NCBI RefSeq assembly: GCF_009856295.1
Contig: NZ_WMEU01000006.1
Coordinates: 62,001 to 126,000, forward strand
From: Pontibacillus yanchengensis
GTDB lineage: Bacteria; Bacillota; Bacilli; Bacillales; BH030062
Direction of reading: 5' to 3'
DNA length: 64,000 bases
The notes under the pieces were generated by a model that was not told the DNA's origin, did not search any database, and saw only the letters and a list, made by a program, of their open reading frames with translations. Each line of letters starts with the position of its first letter. Positions within the stretch are counted from its first letter, which is position 1. The position numbers were made by a program, and so were the translations under genes. Positions 7,875-17,226 of this stretch are shown one piece after another.

Positions 7875-9008
7875 ATGGCAGTTAAATCGATAACAAATGA
7901 GGAGCTTGCCAAAAGGGTCTTCTCAAACGAAGAAACATTTATTCTGGATGTGCGAAATACAGATGAATTTGATGATTGGAAGATTGAAGGAAAGAATATT
8001 CATGTAATCAATGAACCTTACTTCAACTTAATGGAGGGTATTGATCCTGTAATGGACCAGCTTCCAAAAGATAAAGATATCATTACTGTTTGTGCCAAAG
8101 GTGGTTCTTCACAAATGGTAGCAGAGCAAGTCATGGAAGCAGGATTTACAGATGTGTTTTCGCTTGAAGAAGGGATGAAGGGATGGAGTGAACACTTAGA
8201 GCCTGTAAAGATTGGGGATTTAAAGGGAGGAGGTTCTCTTTATCAATTTGTTCGCATTGGAAAAGGCTGCTTATCCTATTTCGTTGAATCTGATGGAGAG
8301 GCCGCAATTATTGATACCAATCGAATGACTCATTTCTATGAGAACTTCGCTAAAGAAAAAAATACTACCATTAAGTACCTTATCGATACACACCTTCATG
8401 CAGATCATATTTCTGGAGGGAAAAAGCTGGCTGAGCAAGTGAATGGAACCTACTACTTACCGCCAAAAGATGCAGAGGAAGTTACGTTTGAATACACCTC
8501 TCTTGAAGAAGGGCAAGATATTGCAGTAGGGAAGACAAATATAAAAGTACAACCAATGTATTCACCAGGACACACCATTGGTAGTACCTCAATGATCGTT
8601 GATGATACGTATCTTATGACTGGGGACATCTTATTTATTGAATCGATTGGCCGCCCTGATTTAGCAGGGAAAGCTGATGATTGGGTAGGAGATCTTCGCG
8701 AAACTCTTTATTCACGTTACAAAAAGCTTTCTGAAGATTTAGTGGTTCTTCCTGCTCACTATTCCTTTGTCAAAGAAATGGGTGAAGGTGGAGAAATATC
8801 AGGTAATCTTGGAGAACTGTATAAGAAGAACAAAGGTTTGCAAATTCAAGATGAAGATGAATTTAGAAGAATGGTTACAGAAAATCTTCCACCACAACCA
8901 AATGCATATGAAGATATTCGTAAAACCAATATGGGCAAAATAAATCCAGATGAAGAAAAGCAAAGAGAGATGGAAGTTGGACCTAACCGCTGTGCAGTTC
9001 ATGAATAA
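7875..9008 (+). CDS. yrkH: Rhodanese-metallo-beta-lactamase fusion (YrkH/persulfide dioxygenase-like)
   Basis: 377 residues. An N-terminal rhodanese domain (about 1-110) has its cysteine Cys73 in CAKGGSSQ. A metallo-beta-lactamase domain (about 115-340) carries [11 protein letters not shown] at 172-182, GHTIGS and a later PAHY, matching the ETHE1/YrkH group of glutathione or thiol persulfide dioxygenases. The order rhodanese then MBL is the one in B. subtilis YrkH; staphylococcal CstB has an additional arrangement. Expected role: oxidation of persulfide sulfur to sulfite, which fits the sulfite-type exporter that follows. Confidence 0.85.
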   Translation: MAVKSITNEELAKRVFSNEETFILDVRNTDEFDDWKIEGKNIHVINEPYFNLMEGIDPVMDQLPKDKDIITVCAKGGSSQMVAEQVMEAGFTDVFSLEEGMKGWSEHLEPVKIGDLKGGGSLYQFVRIGKGCLSYFVESDGEAAIIDTNRMTHFYENFAKEKNTTIKYLIDTHLHADHISGGKKLAEQVNGTYYLPPKDAEEVTFEYTSLEEGQDIAVGKTNIKVQPMYSPGHTIGSTSMIVDDTYLMTGDILFIESIGRPDLAGKADDWVGDLRETLYSRYKKLSEDLVVLPAHYSFVKEMGEGGEISGNLGELYKKNKGLQIQDEDEFRRMVTENLPPQPNAYEDIRKTNMGKINPDEEKQREMEVGPNRCAVHE

Positions 9009-9040
9009 GATTAAATTGGTATTTAATAAAAATGGACAAG

Positions 9041-9070
9041 AAGGGTGCCTACCTGTTAGGTGCCCCTTTC
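9041..9070 (+). terminator. Weak hairpin between yrkH and the TauE/SafE gene
   Basis: GGGTGCCTA and TAGGTGCCC form a 9-bp stem with two G-U pairs, followed by CTTTCC. It could attenuate rather than stop transcription into the exporter gene. Confidence 0.45.
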
Positions 9071-9091
9071 CATTAGAAAGGGGTGGAGCAA

Positions 9092-9877
9092 TTGGATTAT
9101 AGTATTTTCTTTTTTGTTGTTATTTTTCTTATTGGTTTTGTAGGTTCGTTTGTTTCTGGCATGGTCGGTATTGGTGGCTCGATTATAAAGTACCCCATGC
9201 TATTATATATTCCACCATTATTTGGACTGGCTGCATTTACTGCGCATGAAGTCTCTGGGATTAGTGCTGTTCAGGTATTGTTTGCAACTATTGGTGGGGT
9301 ATGGGCCTATCGTAAAGGTGGATACTTAAACAAAACGTTAATTATCTATATGGGTGTAAGCATTCTCATTGGGAGTTTCATTGGAGGATATGGATCAGAA
9401 TTTATGACAGAGAATCTAATTAATATCGTCTATGGAATTCTAGCTGTACTTGCTGCAGTTATGATGGTTATCCCAAAAGATGATATTGATGAAATTCCCT
9501 TAGATGAGGTTACTTTTAATAAATGGTTGGCAGCTGGTCTTGCCTTAGTAGTAGGGATTGGAGCAGGGATTGTTGGAGCGGCTGGAGCATTTATACTGGT
9601 ACCAATTATGCTTTTGATTCTAAAAATACCTACAAGAATGACAATAGCCAGTTCATTAGCGATTACATTTATTTCTTCTATTGGGGCTACAACTGGGAAA
9701 GTGCTAACTGGCCAAGTTTTATATTTACCGGCCACGATTATGATTATTGCTAGTTTGCTCGCGTCCCCTCTTGGGGCCAACGCTGGGAAAAAAGTAAATA
9801 CCAAAATTCTTCAAGGTATTCTGGCAATCTTAATTTTAGGTACAGCTGTGAAAATATGGTTTGATATTCTGAGTTAA
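9092..9877 (+). CDS. yrkJ: TauE/SafE (TSUP) family anion exporter (YrkJ-like)
   Basis: A membrane protein of about 261 residues with eight predicted transmembrane segments in two related halves. The glycine-rich motif [16 protein letters not shown] near the N-terminus is repeated as [17 protein letters not shown] near residue 155, as in TSUP family sulfite/sulfoacetate/thiosulfate transporters. The start is uncertain: GTG 9083 or TTG 9092. AAAGGGGTGG is better spaced from the TTG. Placed after persulfide-handling enzymes, it most likely exports sulfite or another sulfur oxyanion. Confidence 0.85.
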   Translation: MDYSIFFFVVIFLIGFVGSFVSGMVGIGGSIIKYPMLLYIPPLFGLAAFTAHEVSGISAVQVLFATIGGVWAYRKGGYLNKTLIIYMGVSILIGSFIGGYGSEFMTENLINIVYGILAVLAAVMMVIPKDDIDEIPLDEVTFNKWLAAGLALVVGIGAGIVGAAGAFILVPIMLLILKIPTRMTIASSLAITFISSIGATTGKVLTGQVLYLPATIMIIASLLASPLGANAGKKVNTKILQGILAILILGTAVKIWFDILS

Positions 9878-9890
9878 TATAATATATGGA

Positions 9891-9919
9891 GGATGTCCTG
9901 GTGGAGGGCATCCTTTTTT
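9891..9919 (+). terminator. Rho-independent terminator after the sulfur operon
   Basis: Stem GGATGTCC / GGGCATCC (one G-U pair), 7-base loop, then TTTTTT. Confidence 0.8.
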
Positions 9920-9942
9920 ATTAATTTCGGTTCTTAAAAAGA

Positions 9943-10113
9943 TTACTTTTTCGTAACCACATATCCTTCTAAGGAAGGGTGATATTCCTTTTCATAATGG
10001 TTATTGGGGCAAGACTTTACTACTTTTGCTGTAGCGAAATCGGATTTATTTGACACTAATGTTTTTTCACAAGTGGGGCAAGCCTCTATAAAAAGAGATT
10101 TGAGGACGCTCAT
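9943..10113 (-). CDS. 56-residue putative zinc-ribbon protein
   Basis: A complete small gene on the minus strand. AAAGGAG lies six bases before the ATG at 10113, followed by 56 codons and a TAA. Cys12 and Cys15 form a CPTC knuckle, and CPNNH at residues 35-39 supplies a third Cys and a His, so the protein could bind one zinc ion. It is rich in Lys and has no membrane segment. Its 3' end faces the sulfur operon terminator. No family recognised; a small nucleic-acid- or protein-binding zinc ribbon is a guess from the Cys/His layout. Confidence 0.65.
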   Translation of the reverse strand: MSVLKSLFIEACPTCEKTLVSNKSDFATAKVVKSCPNNHYEKEYHPSLEGYVVTKK

Positions 10114-10307
10114 CCAATCACTCCTTTAATCATATATATGCTTATGCGTTTACTTGGTATTATACTATGTTTTGAATAATTGTAAATGGTAAAAAGCGGA
10201 AAGATACGGATGAGATTCTCATTTTTGCAACTTTGAAACATTCTACATATATTTTGTGAGGAAAGAGATAATAAGGTTACTTACTTAAAACGTTTAGGAG
10301 TGTAAAA

Positions 10308-11630
10308 ATGATAAAAGCAAAGTTCTTGTTTTTCTTCATAATCTGCATGCTTTTGTTCCCCACTATAAGTAGTGCTAGTGTTATACATGTCATTCATAAT
10401 GGGGAAAGCTTGTGGTCGATATCAAAAGAATATGGAACTTCATCAGAAGTAATCACAAAGATAAATGGGTTAGAGAATCAAGAGAAAATTATTCCTGGTC
10501 AATCATTAGTTCTCCCTGGAAAGAAATATATTGTTCAACCCGGCGAAAGTTTATGGGAAATTGCGAAACGTCATGCCGTTTCATTAGGTGAGGTCAAATC
10601 CTTAAATGGCTTACAAACGAATGTAGTTCAACCAGGTCAGGAATTAACGATTCCTACCAATTCTAAAGAAGATACATTCATTGGTGCATTTTTCATACCA
10701 AAAGACGAGCAATCGAACAAATATTTATTAGGTAAATACCAAAATATTCTTACCAGTGTGGGATTTTTTGAATATCATCCTGATGAACAAGGTAACCTCA
10801 GTACGTTACATGGAGAAAGTGCAATAACCACTGTATGGAATAAGGGGATGATTCCTTATGCTACGGTGACTAATTTAAGCTCTAAAGGGTTTGATGATCA
10901 GTTAGCTCATAAGGTTATTGGTAATCAAACGGTTAGAAAACAATTAATAAACAATATCTTTTCTGTACTCCATAAAAATGAATTAAAAGGAGTGATTATT
11001 GATTTTGAAGGTCTTCAAACCAAGGACCGTCAACACTTTAATACATTTATTAAAGAATTGGCCGCAAAGCTTCATCCAGTAGATATGAAAATCTCAATTG
11101 CTTTACCACCTATGCAAGGAGATCGTTATCCTGCCTATCATGCTGCTTATGATTATAAAACGCTTGGTACTTATGCTGATTCCTTGTTTTTAATGACGTA
11201 TGATTGGCACTGGGCTGGGGGACCTGCTGGACCCATTGCTCCGATTGGTGAAATAAAGGAAACGGTAGAGTATGCGATATCTGTTGTGCCTAAATCAAAA
11301 ATTGTTCTAGGTGTGCCAATGTATGCGTATGATTGGACCCTTCATGAGAATAGTGAAAATGCACGTGCTTATTCGCAGCAACATGCAATCAATGTAGCAG
11401 TGAAGCATGGTTCTGTTATTCATTATAATAATGAGACCGACCAGCCTTACTTTATGTATAAAGATGCAAATGGTGTTCAGCATGAAGTGTGGTTCGAAGA
11501 TGCACGTTCCATCTTAGCGAAATATCGATTGATAAAGAAATATGATATAGCTGGCATGGGCGGCTGGAAATTGGGGCTTTCTTTCCCACAGGCAGAGCAC
11601 TTATTAAAAGAAGAATTTCTAATCAAATAA
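10308..11630 (+). CDS. LysM-GH18 spore-type cell-wall hydrolase (YaaH/SleL-like)
   Basis: 440 residues. A signal peptide of about 23 residues (IKAKFLFFFIICMLLFPTIS then ASA-type cleavage) is followed by two LysM repeats (about 24-68 and 73-117, each with GESLW.I). A glycosyl hydrolase 18 domain then carries GVIIDFEGL near residue 230, which holds the catalytic Glu. The architecture matches YaaH/SleL-type enzymes that cleave spore cortex fragments during germination, although those often lack a cleaved signal. Single gene with its own terminator. An N-acetylglucosaminidase role is inferred from the family. Confidence 0.85.
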   Translation: MIKAKFLFFFIICMLLFPTISSASVIHVIHNGESLWSISKEYGTSSEVITKINGLENQEKIIPGQSLVLPGKKYIVQPGESLWEIAKRHAVSLGEVKSLNGLQTNVVQPGQELTIPTNSKEDTFIGAFFIPKDEQSNKYLLGKYQNILTSVGFFEYHPDEQGNLSTLHGESAITTVWNKGMIPYATVTNLSSKGFDDQLAHKVIGNQTVRKQLINNIFSVLHKNELKGVIIDFEGLQTKDRQHFNTFIKELAAKLHPVDMKISIALPPMQGDRYPAYHAAYDYKTLGTYADSLFLMTYDWHWAGGPAGPIAPIGEIKETVEYAISVVPKSKIVLGVPMYAYDWTLHENSENARAYSQQHAINVAVKHGSVIHYNNETDQPYFMYKDANGVQHEVWFEDARSILAKYRLIKKYDIAGMGGWKLGLSFPQAEHLLKEEFLIK

Positions 11631-11643
11631 TGGCGATTACCAT

Positions 11644-11683
11644 AAAAAATTCCTAACCACATAAACGTGGTTAGGAATTTTTT
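11644..11683. terminator. Bidirectional terminator between LysM-GH18 and AraC genes
   Basis: A 17-bp perfect stem AAAAAATTCCTAACCAC / GTGGTTAGGAATTTTTT with loop ATAAAC. It has T-runs in both directions and lies between converging genes. Confidence 0.9.
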
Positions 11684-11742
11684 GAGGTGCATGAGGACAA
11701 GACCTTTATCTCTGTCTAGTTAGCTAACCGTTATAAAAATTA

Positions 11743-12564
11743 TTAAAAACGATGTTCTTTTACATACTGACTGGGAGTTTGTTGATAAAAGTTTTTAAAA
11801 GTACGATTAAATGTACTGATAGAACGGTAACCTACTTCGAATGCTGCTTGAGTGATGTCGTATCTGGATTGAAGTAGCAATGATACAACTTTTTTTAATC
11901 GGATTTGATGCAGATAGTTCACTGGGGTTACACCCATATGTTTCGTAAATGTGCGATGGAGATGATATTTACTCATATTCATGTGCATGGCCATAACTTC
12001 TAATGAAAGTTGATCATGGTATTGGTCATGTATGAATTCTATTAACAAATTTACGATATAAGGTTCGTTAGTGTGATTTAGTTGTGGATTACGATGCCAT
12101 CCTTGTGAATGCGATCCCATAGTGTAATCTAATATGGCTGAAGTGAACTCTTCTTCTAATGTCATTGCTTCTTCAACACCTTGGAAAGAAGCGGATTGAA
12201 TGATTGATTTTGCTTTGTTAACTAGGTTAGTTGACACATGTTGTATTGGGGAGAAGTCAATGGAGTGAAGTTTATCTCCTGTTTTAGTTTCATACACGTT
12301 TTTTACGATTTCTTCATTGAAACTTATTAACATGATCCTTTTCTGATCTTGATAAGCCTCATGCTGGTGTATGTCTCCAGGAGGTACTAGTAAAGATTGG
12401 TCGCTCTCCAATTTCTGTTCCTTATGATTATGATAGGTTAGCAAGTTTCCAGACATAGGAACGCTCAGTTGAAAATGATCATGGGTATGAGTCTCATCTG
12501 CTTCTCCTGTTTGGAGGTCGAAAAGTAATACTCCGGTGTGTTCGAGATCTAACTTCATTTCCAT
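11743..12564 (-). CDS. AraC family transcriptional regulator with cupin sensor domain
   Basis: 273 residues. The N-terminal half is a cupin-type sensor (EADETHTHDHFQLSVPMSG, then LLVPPGDIHQHEAY). The C-terminal 100 residues hold two AraC helix-turn-helix units, ending in ITQAAFEVGYRSISTFNRTF and KNFYQQTPSQYVKEHRF. Divergent from the adjacent MFS transporter gene, with 115 bp between starts and a pair of direct repeats in the gap. It most likely controls that transporter and itself. Ligand unknown. Confidence 0.85.
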   Translation of the reverse strand: MEMKLDLEHTGVLLFDLQTGEADETHTHDHFQLSVPMSGNLLTYHNHKEQKLESDQSLLVPPGDIHQHEAYQDQKRIMLISFNEEIVKNVYETKTGDKLHSIDFSPIQHVSTNLVNKAKSIIQSASFQGVEEAMTLEEEFTSAILDYTMGSHSQGWHRNPQLNHTNEPYIVNLLIEFIHDQYHDQLSLEVMAMHMNMSKYHLHRTFTKHMGVTPVNYLHQIRLKKVVSLLLQSRYDITQAAFEVGYRSISTFNRTFKNFYQQTPSQYVKEHRF

Positions 12565-12580
12565 ACTTCACACCTCCTTT

Positions 12581-12612
12581 AGCAAGATTTACTTAATAGT
12601 GAGCAAGATATA
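12581..12612. promoter_or_regulatory. Tandem direct repeat, likely AraC-regulator binding site
   Basis: AGCAAGATTTA at 12581-12591 and AGCAAGATATA at 12602-12612 match at 10 of 11 bases and are spaced 21 bp apart, two helical turns. That is typical of AraC-family half-sites. The second copy overlaps a TATAAT at 12609-12614 that could serve the MFS gene. An 8-bp inverted repeat TGTTCTTA / TAAGAACA at 12643-12665 lies just before the MFS ribosome binding site. Confidence 0.5.
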
Positions 12613-12679
12613 ATGAGTTCTAGTATCCATTCTTATGTAAACTGTTCTTACCAGATATAAGAACAGGAGGGATTTTTTA

Positions 12680-13885
12680 ATGATTGGTTATCTTAAAAAC
12701 TTCCATCGCATTGTTTGGATACAAGTCGGAGGTCATGCTATTACCTCTTTTGTCTCCATTATTTTATTACCTTTTTTAACGTTATATATGTATGAACAAT
12801 TTGGTGAGAATATAATGATAGTTACACTAGTCATCGGTATTCAGCCATTTACCGAAATTTTATTTACCTTCCTTTTAGGTGGATGGATTGATCGTATTGG
12901 AAGAAGACCCATTATGCTAGGATCGCTGGCTTTTCAAATTATCGCTATAGGAGGCTTTGCATTTGCAACGCATACATGGTTATATGTGTTATTTTCCTTC
13001 TTAAATGGGATCGGGCGGTTTGTTTACATTCCTGCAGCAAGAGCCCAAATCGCTGACATTATCCCAGCATCAAAGCAAGCAGAAACGTTCGCTATATTAA
13101 GTACAGCTTCGAGTATAGGAGCATTAGGAGGACCTATAGTCGGAGCGGTGTTGTTCCAATTTAATCAGGAGTTCCTTTTTCTTATGATGGCAAGTTTGAT
13201 ACTGGTGTACTTACTAATTGCCATTGCATTTTTACCAGAATCCATTCCAACTACGATGGAAAAAACTAGAGATTATAAAGTCAAGTTGAAGAATAACAAA
13301 TTGCTCGTTTGGTTCGCAGTTGGTATGCTCCCACTTAGCTTTTTTCATGCCCAAATGGAAACCAATTGGCCAGTGTACTTAAAAGAGAATCTCGTCAACT
13401 ATTTATTTGTGTTTTCCTTACTTGAGACGATTGGAACTATCGTCTTTATCCTATTTGAAGTCTACCTCATTAACCGTACAGCTGGATTCTCGTCAGCCTT
13501 TATGGTTCAAGTTGGTTATGGACTCTATGCTGTTGCGGCTATTGGCTTTGGAGTGTTTCACAATATTGTAGGCTTAATTGTATCACAAGTACTATTCTGT
13601 ATGGGGTCAATTATGGTCCTTAATCATATGCAAAGTCTTGTGAGCAACATAGCACCTGTGAATCATAAAGGGAGATATTTTGCATTATTCGGTCTGCACT
13701 GGGATATCTCAAGATCTGTAGGACCATTATTAGGCAGTGGAATACTATCAGCCTTAGGAGGCAGAAATTTATTTTTTGTTGTATTATTGCTGGTCGTATT
13801 AGGGTTTTTTAGCCAAACGAGAGCATTTACATCTATAAGTGAAAAGCAATCTATTTTACTTGAAAAATCTTCTAAGTCTACGTAA
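12680..13885 (+). CDS. MFS transporter
   Basis: 401 residues with about 12 hydrophobic segments. The MFS motif A region GGWIDRIGRRPIMLGSLAF occurs between segments 2 and 3, and NGIGRFVYIPAARAQIADII follows in segment 4. This fits a drug:H+ antiporter-like MFS exporter. AGGAGGG precedes the ATG. Divergent from an AraC regulator that likely controls it. Substrate unknown. Confidence 0.85.
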   Translation: MIGYLKNFHRIVWIQVGGHAITSFVSIILLPFLTLYMYEQFGENIMIVTLVIGIQPFTEILFTFLLGGWIDRIGRRPIMLGSLAFQIIAIGGFAFATHTWLYVLFSFLNGIGRFVYIPAARAQIADIIPASKQAETFAILSTASSIGALGGPIVGAVLFQFNQEFLFLMMASLILVYLLIAIAFLPESIPTTMEKTRDYKVKLKNNKLLVWFAVGMLPLSFFHAQMETNWPVYLKENLVNYLFVFSLLETIGTIVFILFEVYLINRTAGFSSAFMVQVGYGLYAVAAIGFGVFHNIVGLIVSQVLFCMGSIMVLNHMQSLVSNIAPVNHKGRYFALFGLHWDISRSVGPLLGSGILSALGGRNLFFVVLLLVVLGFFSQTRAFTSISEKQSILLEKSSKST

Positions 13886-13910
13886 CATATATGCAAATAA
13901 AGGTGGTTAT

Positions 13911-14402
13911 ATGGAGTTTATTTTTATTAGAATTAACCATATACGCCAATATCTCCCTATTACAAAGGAAGATGTTGTTGTTGCTAGCCCGACTACACGT
14001 ACATTACAAACCGCATCCATACTAAGTGAGGGTGTACCCTGTAAAAAAGTTGTCCATCCCTCAGTTGCTCCTAGGATGTTTCCACAAAAACCTGAAGGGA
14101 GAACACTTCCGTGTGATATGTTGAAATCTCCTGAGCACATCAAGAATGAGTTTCCAGACTTTAAGTTGATATCAGATGAATCAAGCAAGTAGTGGCGGAA
14201 AGGGATAAATACTTTAACTGAAAAGGAATTTAGAGAATTAGCCGAGAATTTCCTAGAATGGTGTAAACAACAAACGCAACAAAGAATTTATATCGTATCA
14301 CACGATGGAACGATTACATCCTATAGACAATTACTTACGAACCAGCCATTGACACGAAATGATTTTCTGAGGGATGGAGGATGGATGTGTGTCACTGGAT
14401 GA
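13911..14402 (+). pseudogene. Histidine phosphatase family protein, broken
   Basis: The frame starts MEFIFIR and then jumps straight to IRQYLPITKEDVVVASPTTR, so the RHGE catalytic core and the residues that follow it are deleted. SPTTRTLQTA and IVSHDGTITSYRQ (second catalytic His) remain. An in-frame TAG at 14190-14192 splits the gene before WRKGINTLTEKEF. Both the lost catalytic histidine motif and the stop show it is dead. Confidence 0.85.
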
Positions 14403-14443
14403 TGAGAAACACATTAGCAAATGAAAGAAGAGAGGTTATGGAG

Positions 14444-15002
14444 ATGAATCCTATATTAAAAAGACATCCCAACGGAACTTGAAACAGATCGGTTACAGTT
14501 ACGCATGCCCTACCCGGGTGATGGGCAAGTTGTAAACGGGGCTATTCGAGCATCGCTGCAAGAATTGCAACCATGGATGGGGTTTGCAAGTCCTATTCCA
14601 TCGGTGGAGGATACAGAGATAAATAATAGAGAAGCGCATATTAAGTTTTTGAAGCGTGAACATTTGCGATATTTAGTATTTCTAAAAGAAACTGGAGAAT
14701 TCGTAGCTTCTACAGGTTTTCGTCATATAGACTGGAACGTTCCACTAGAAATAGGCTACTGGATTAATACCCAAATGAGTGGTAATGGCTACGTAACAGA
14801 AGCAATTGAAAAGCTAACTGAATTTGCTCTTGATGAACTTTGTTGCAGAAGAGTGGCCATTCTTTGTGACTATGAAAATAAGAAAATTCGAGCTGTTCCT
14901 GAAAGGTTAGGCTACACACTAGAAGGAGTATTAAGAAATGATGACCTCTCTGTAGATGGGACAACTTTATCGGATACTTGTGTGTATGCAAAAGTGAAGT
15001 AA
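14444..15002 (+). pseudogene. GNAT N-acetyltransferase (RimJ/RimL-like) with a frameshift
   Basis: From ATG 14444 the first codons MNPILK run out of frame in a run of five A (about 14457-14461). One extra A shifts the frame; after it DIPTELETDRLQLRMPYPGD reads on into the rest. The body contains IGYWINTQMSGNGYVTEAIE, the acetyl-CoA binding region, and ends VPERLGYTLEGVLRNDD. Apart from this single shift the gene is complete, so it may be a very recent loss, a phase-variable tract or a sequencing error. Confidence 0.7.
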
Positions 15003-15212
15003 CAAGCGATGGGGAAAGATGTAATGGTAGGTAGAAAAAATAGGTTGCATACAAAAGCCTAACAGGGCGAAGTTTTTACAATGGAACATGAACCACAATG
15101 GTTGCGATGGTAACTCTTGTGTGTTTGTTTTTTAGAGAGCAAACGGAATAAATGGCAACAGGTTTTCGCTAACTTTAGTACAATAAAATATCTTTTTAAA
15201 GGAAGTGAGTCA

Positions 15213-15671
15213 GTGAACGACATAAAAGAATTACGAAAGTTAGTAGGAACTAGACCATTACAGCTAGGTGCTGCTGGAGTATTGGTGCTAAATGAGAAGA
15301 AAGAAATCTTATTAATGAAGCGAATGGAAGATAAGCACTGGTGTATACCTGGTGGGATTGTTGAAATGGGAGAACGTGTTGAAGAAACGGCCATGAGGGA
15401 AGTCTATGAGGAAACGAAACTTCATATTCATGATATGGAATTTTTTAAGGTTTATTCAGGTGAGCAACAACATCATATATACCCAAATGGAGATGAGGTT
15501 TACTTTGTTAATGTAGTATTTATTTCCTCTTCTTATACGGGAAGCCCATTGGCTGATGAAGTGGAAAGTGAACAAGTGGGGTTTTTTGATCTTGCTCAAC
15601 TTCCTGAGCCCATTTTGCCAACAAATAAGGGATTTTTTGAGGATTTACGTCATGCAATATCTAAAGAATAG
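15213..15671 (+). CDS. NUDIX hydrolase
   Basis: 152 residues from GTG 15213, which follows GGAAGTGAG. The open frame upstream lacks a good start. The NUDIX box GGIVEMGERVEETAMREVYEETK lies at about 51-73 with the REVYEE metal ligands in place. The N-terminus LRKLVGTRPLQLGAAGVLVL resembles the MutT/ADP-ribose-type NUDIX proteins common in Bacillus. It hydrolyses a nucleoside diphosphate linked to another moiety; the exact substrate is unknown. The next gene starts 20 bp downstream, so they may be co-transcribed. Confidence 0.8.
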   Translation: MNDIKELRKLVGTRPLQLGAAGVLVLNEKKEILLMKRMEDKHWCIPGGIVEMGERVEETAMREVYEETKLHIHDMEFFKVYSGEQQHHIYPNGDEVYFVNVVFISSSYTGSPLADEVESEQVGFFDLAQLPEPILPTNKGFFEDLRHAISKE

Positions 15672-15691
15672 TTAAACATGGAGGAAGAGAA

Positions 15692-16381
15692 ATGACTGAA
15701 AAATTATATATGCTACATGGTTTCATGGGTACAGGTGATCTGCATTTTTCTGATCAAGTAGAATACTTTAACCAAACATATAATGTAGAAGCAATAGATT
15801 TACCTGGGCATGGAACAAATGTTCATCACCATCTATCAAATAAAGAGTATTTTGAGTATGTGGTGGAATGGTTTATGGAGTATATCAAAACGCATGGTTC
15901 TGGATTTATAATGGGGTTATCATTAGGAGCATCGATTGCCATTCATACTGCTTTACGACAACCAACTTTAGTGAAAGGGATTATTCTAACAGGCTATTCT
16001 CCATATATATCGGAGTCACTTGAGGAAGTCATGAATAAACAGTATGAATACTTTATGAATATAAAAGAGCATGACAGGGAAATAGCATCCTATTTTGAGG
16101 AAACTCATGGGAATCAGTGGTTTACTACATTAGAACGTGTCTTACATACGATGACCTATCACTATCCATCTGTTACAGAGGAGAAGATAAAATCTTTATC
16201 AGTACCAACCTTATTATTAAATGGTAGTAACGAGCAGCATGAAATTTATGCAACTTCCTATATGCATAAGTGCAATCCAGAGATTGAGGTAGGTTTATTA
16301 CCAGGTGCAGGTCACACTGCAAATATGGATAAGCCTCCGCTATACAATCAAATGGTGAAGGCATTTATTGAGGCTATCTAA
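15692..16381 (+). CDS. Alpha/beta hydrolase fold protein
   Basis: 229 residues. The oxyanion region is KLYMLHGFMGTGDLHFSDQ and the nucleophile elbow is MGLSLGAS with Ser near residue 76. A late Asp (LLLNGSNEQHE region) and His in PGAGHTANMDKP complete a likely triad. DLPGHGTN is a standard strand-loop motif. GGAGG precedes the ATG. It may act as an esterase or MenH-like enzyme; the substrate cannot be told. Placed directly after the NUDIX gene. Confidence 0.8.
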   Translation: MTEKLYMLHGFMGTGDLHFSDQVEYFNQTYNVEAIDLPGHGTNVHHHLSNKEYFEYVVEWFMEYIKTHGSGFIMGLSLGASIAIHTALRQPTLVKGIILTGYSPYISESLEEVMNKQYEYFMNIKEHDREIASYFEETHGNQWFTTLERVLHTMTYHYPSVTEEKIKSLSVPTLLLNGSNEQHEIYATSYMHKCNPEIEVGLLPGAGHTANMDKPPLYNQMVKAFIEAI

Positions 16382-16446
16382 CTGTGCGTGGTGTATATAT
16401 TTTAAGTGTTTATAACATGGAGTAATGGAATAAGGGTGGAATGGTT

Positions 16447-16806
16447 ATGAAGGTTGAACTTGAACTTACTAGGGTTAAAGTGAAAGAGGGGAAATCATAT
16501 AAAGTTGATGAGTGGATGAAACTACTGCACAATCGGATGGATGAAGTTCTTCTTACACTTGGAAATGAAAAAATGTTTGTAGAGACTATTTTTCGCGAGG
16601 TGGTGAACGGAGACGAATTCTTGTATTGGTACTCTGTTCAAGGTGAAGGTGGAACTTATGTGGAAGACTCTCACCATGATATTGATCGACTGCATTTAGA
16701 GTATTGGGAGGAATGTATAGATTCTAGCTATGAACCTATGGATATGAAGACGGAAGTGGTAATGATTCAGGAGAATATAAGGAACGTTATTAGAGAAGAT
16801 TCGTAA
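16447..16806 (+). CDS. DUF6176 family protein
   Basis: About 119 residues, soluble and acidic. The pattern VELELTRVKVKEGKSYKVDE then EWMKLLHNRMDEV and FVETIFREVVNGDEFLYWYS fits the DUF6176 family of small Bacillus proteins, which may be dimeric alpha-beta barrel-like. The ATG at 16447 is seven bases from GGGTGG; the ATG at 16441 is too close. No catalytic residues recognised. Confidence 0.65.
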   Translation: MKVELELTRVKVKEGKSYKVDEWMKLLHNRMDEVLLTLGNEKMFVETIFREVVNGDEFLYWYSVQGEGGTYVEDSHHDIDRLHLEYWEECIDSSYEPMDMKTEVVMIQENIRNVIREDS

Positions 16807-16869
16807 ATCAATATCTACGTCTCTTTTTGAATAGAAACATAGAGGTTGTGGAGGAATTTTGATGAGAAT

Positions 16870-17226
16870 ATGATGTATGCCATGGATCACAAAAAGTCCA
16901 TTTTGACGCATATGGTAGAGATTAAGAACCAATTGGATAGAGGAGAACTATCAGAGCCAGATTTGGTAAATAGGGAAGACACGTTGGTTATCTTTACCCA
17001 TTCCTCAATGATTGAAGGCAGGGTGATTCTTTTCCAAAACAATGAAACGAATACTTTTTTGGAATATGGATTAGAAGCCTTGGAAGAAGAAATAGAACAG
17101 CTCCCTGATGACATGAATGCTTTAAATATAGCAGCTCCTATTCATATAATAGATGCTCAAATAACACCACTTTCAAACCCGGAAATACTGACGGTACTAA
17201 GTGAGATGGTGTTGTATTCAGATTAA
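16870..17226 (+). CDS. Hypothetical protein
   Basis: 118 residues, acidic and soluble, with SLLTHSSMIEGRVI-like beta strands and LEALEEEIEQLPDDMNAL in the second half. The in-frame ATG codons at 16870 and 16873 are 15 or more bases from GGAGG at 16850-16854. The start is therefore unsure and the N-terminus may be damaged. It follows the DUF6176 gene by 63 bp. Function unknown. Confidence 0.5.
   Translation: MMYAMDHKKSILTHMVEIKNQLDRGELSEPDLVNREDTLVIFTHSSMIEGRVILFQNNETNTFLEYGLEALEEEIEQLPDDMNALNIAAPIHIIDAQITPLSNPEILTVLSEMVLYSD

Noticed and set aside
10236-10270. ECF-type promoter before the LysM-GH18 gene
   Set aside because: TGAAAC is present but no CGTA or CGTC follows at 16-17 bp.
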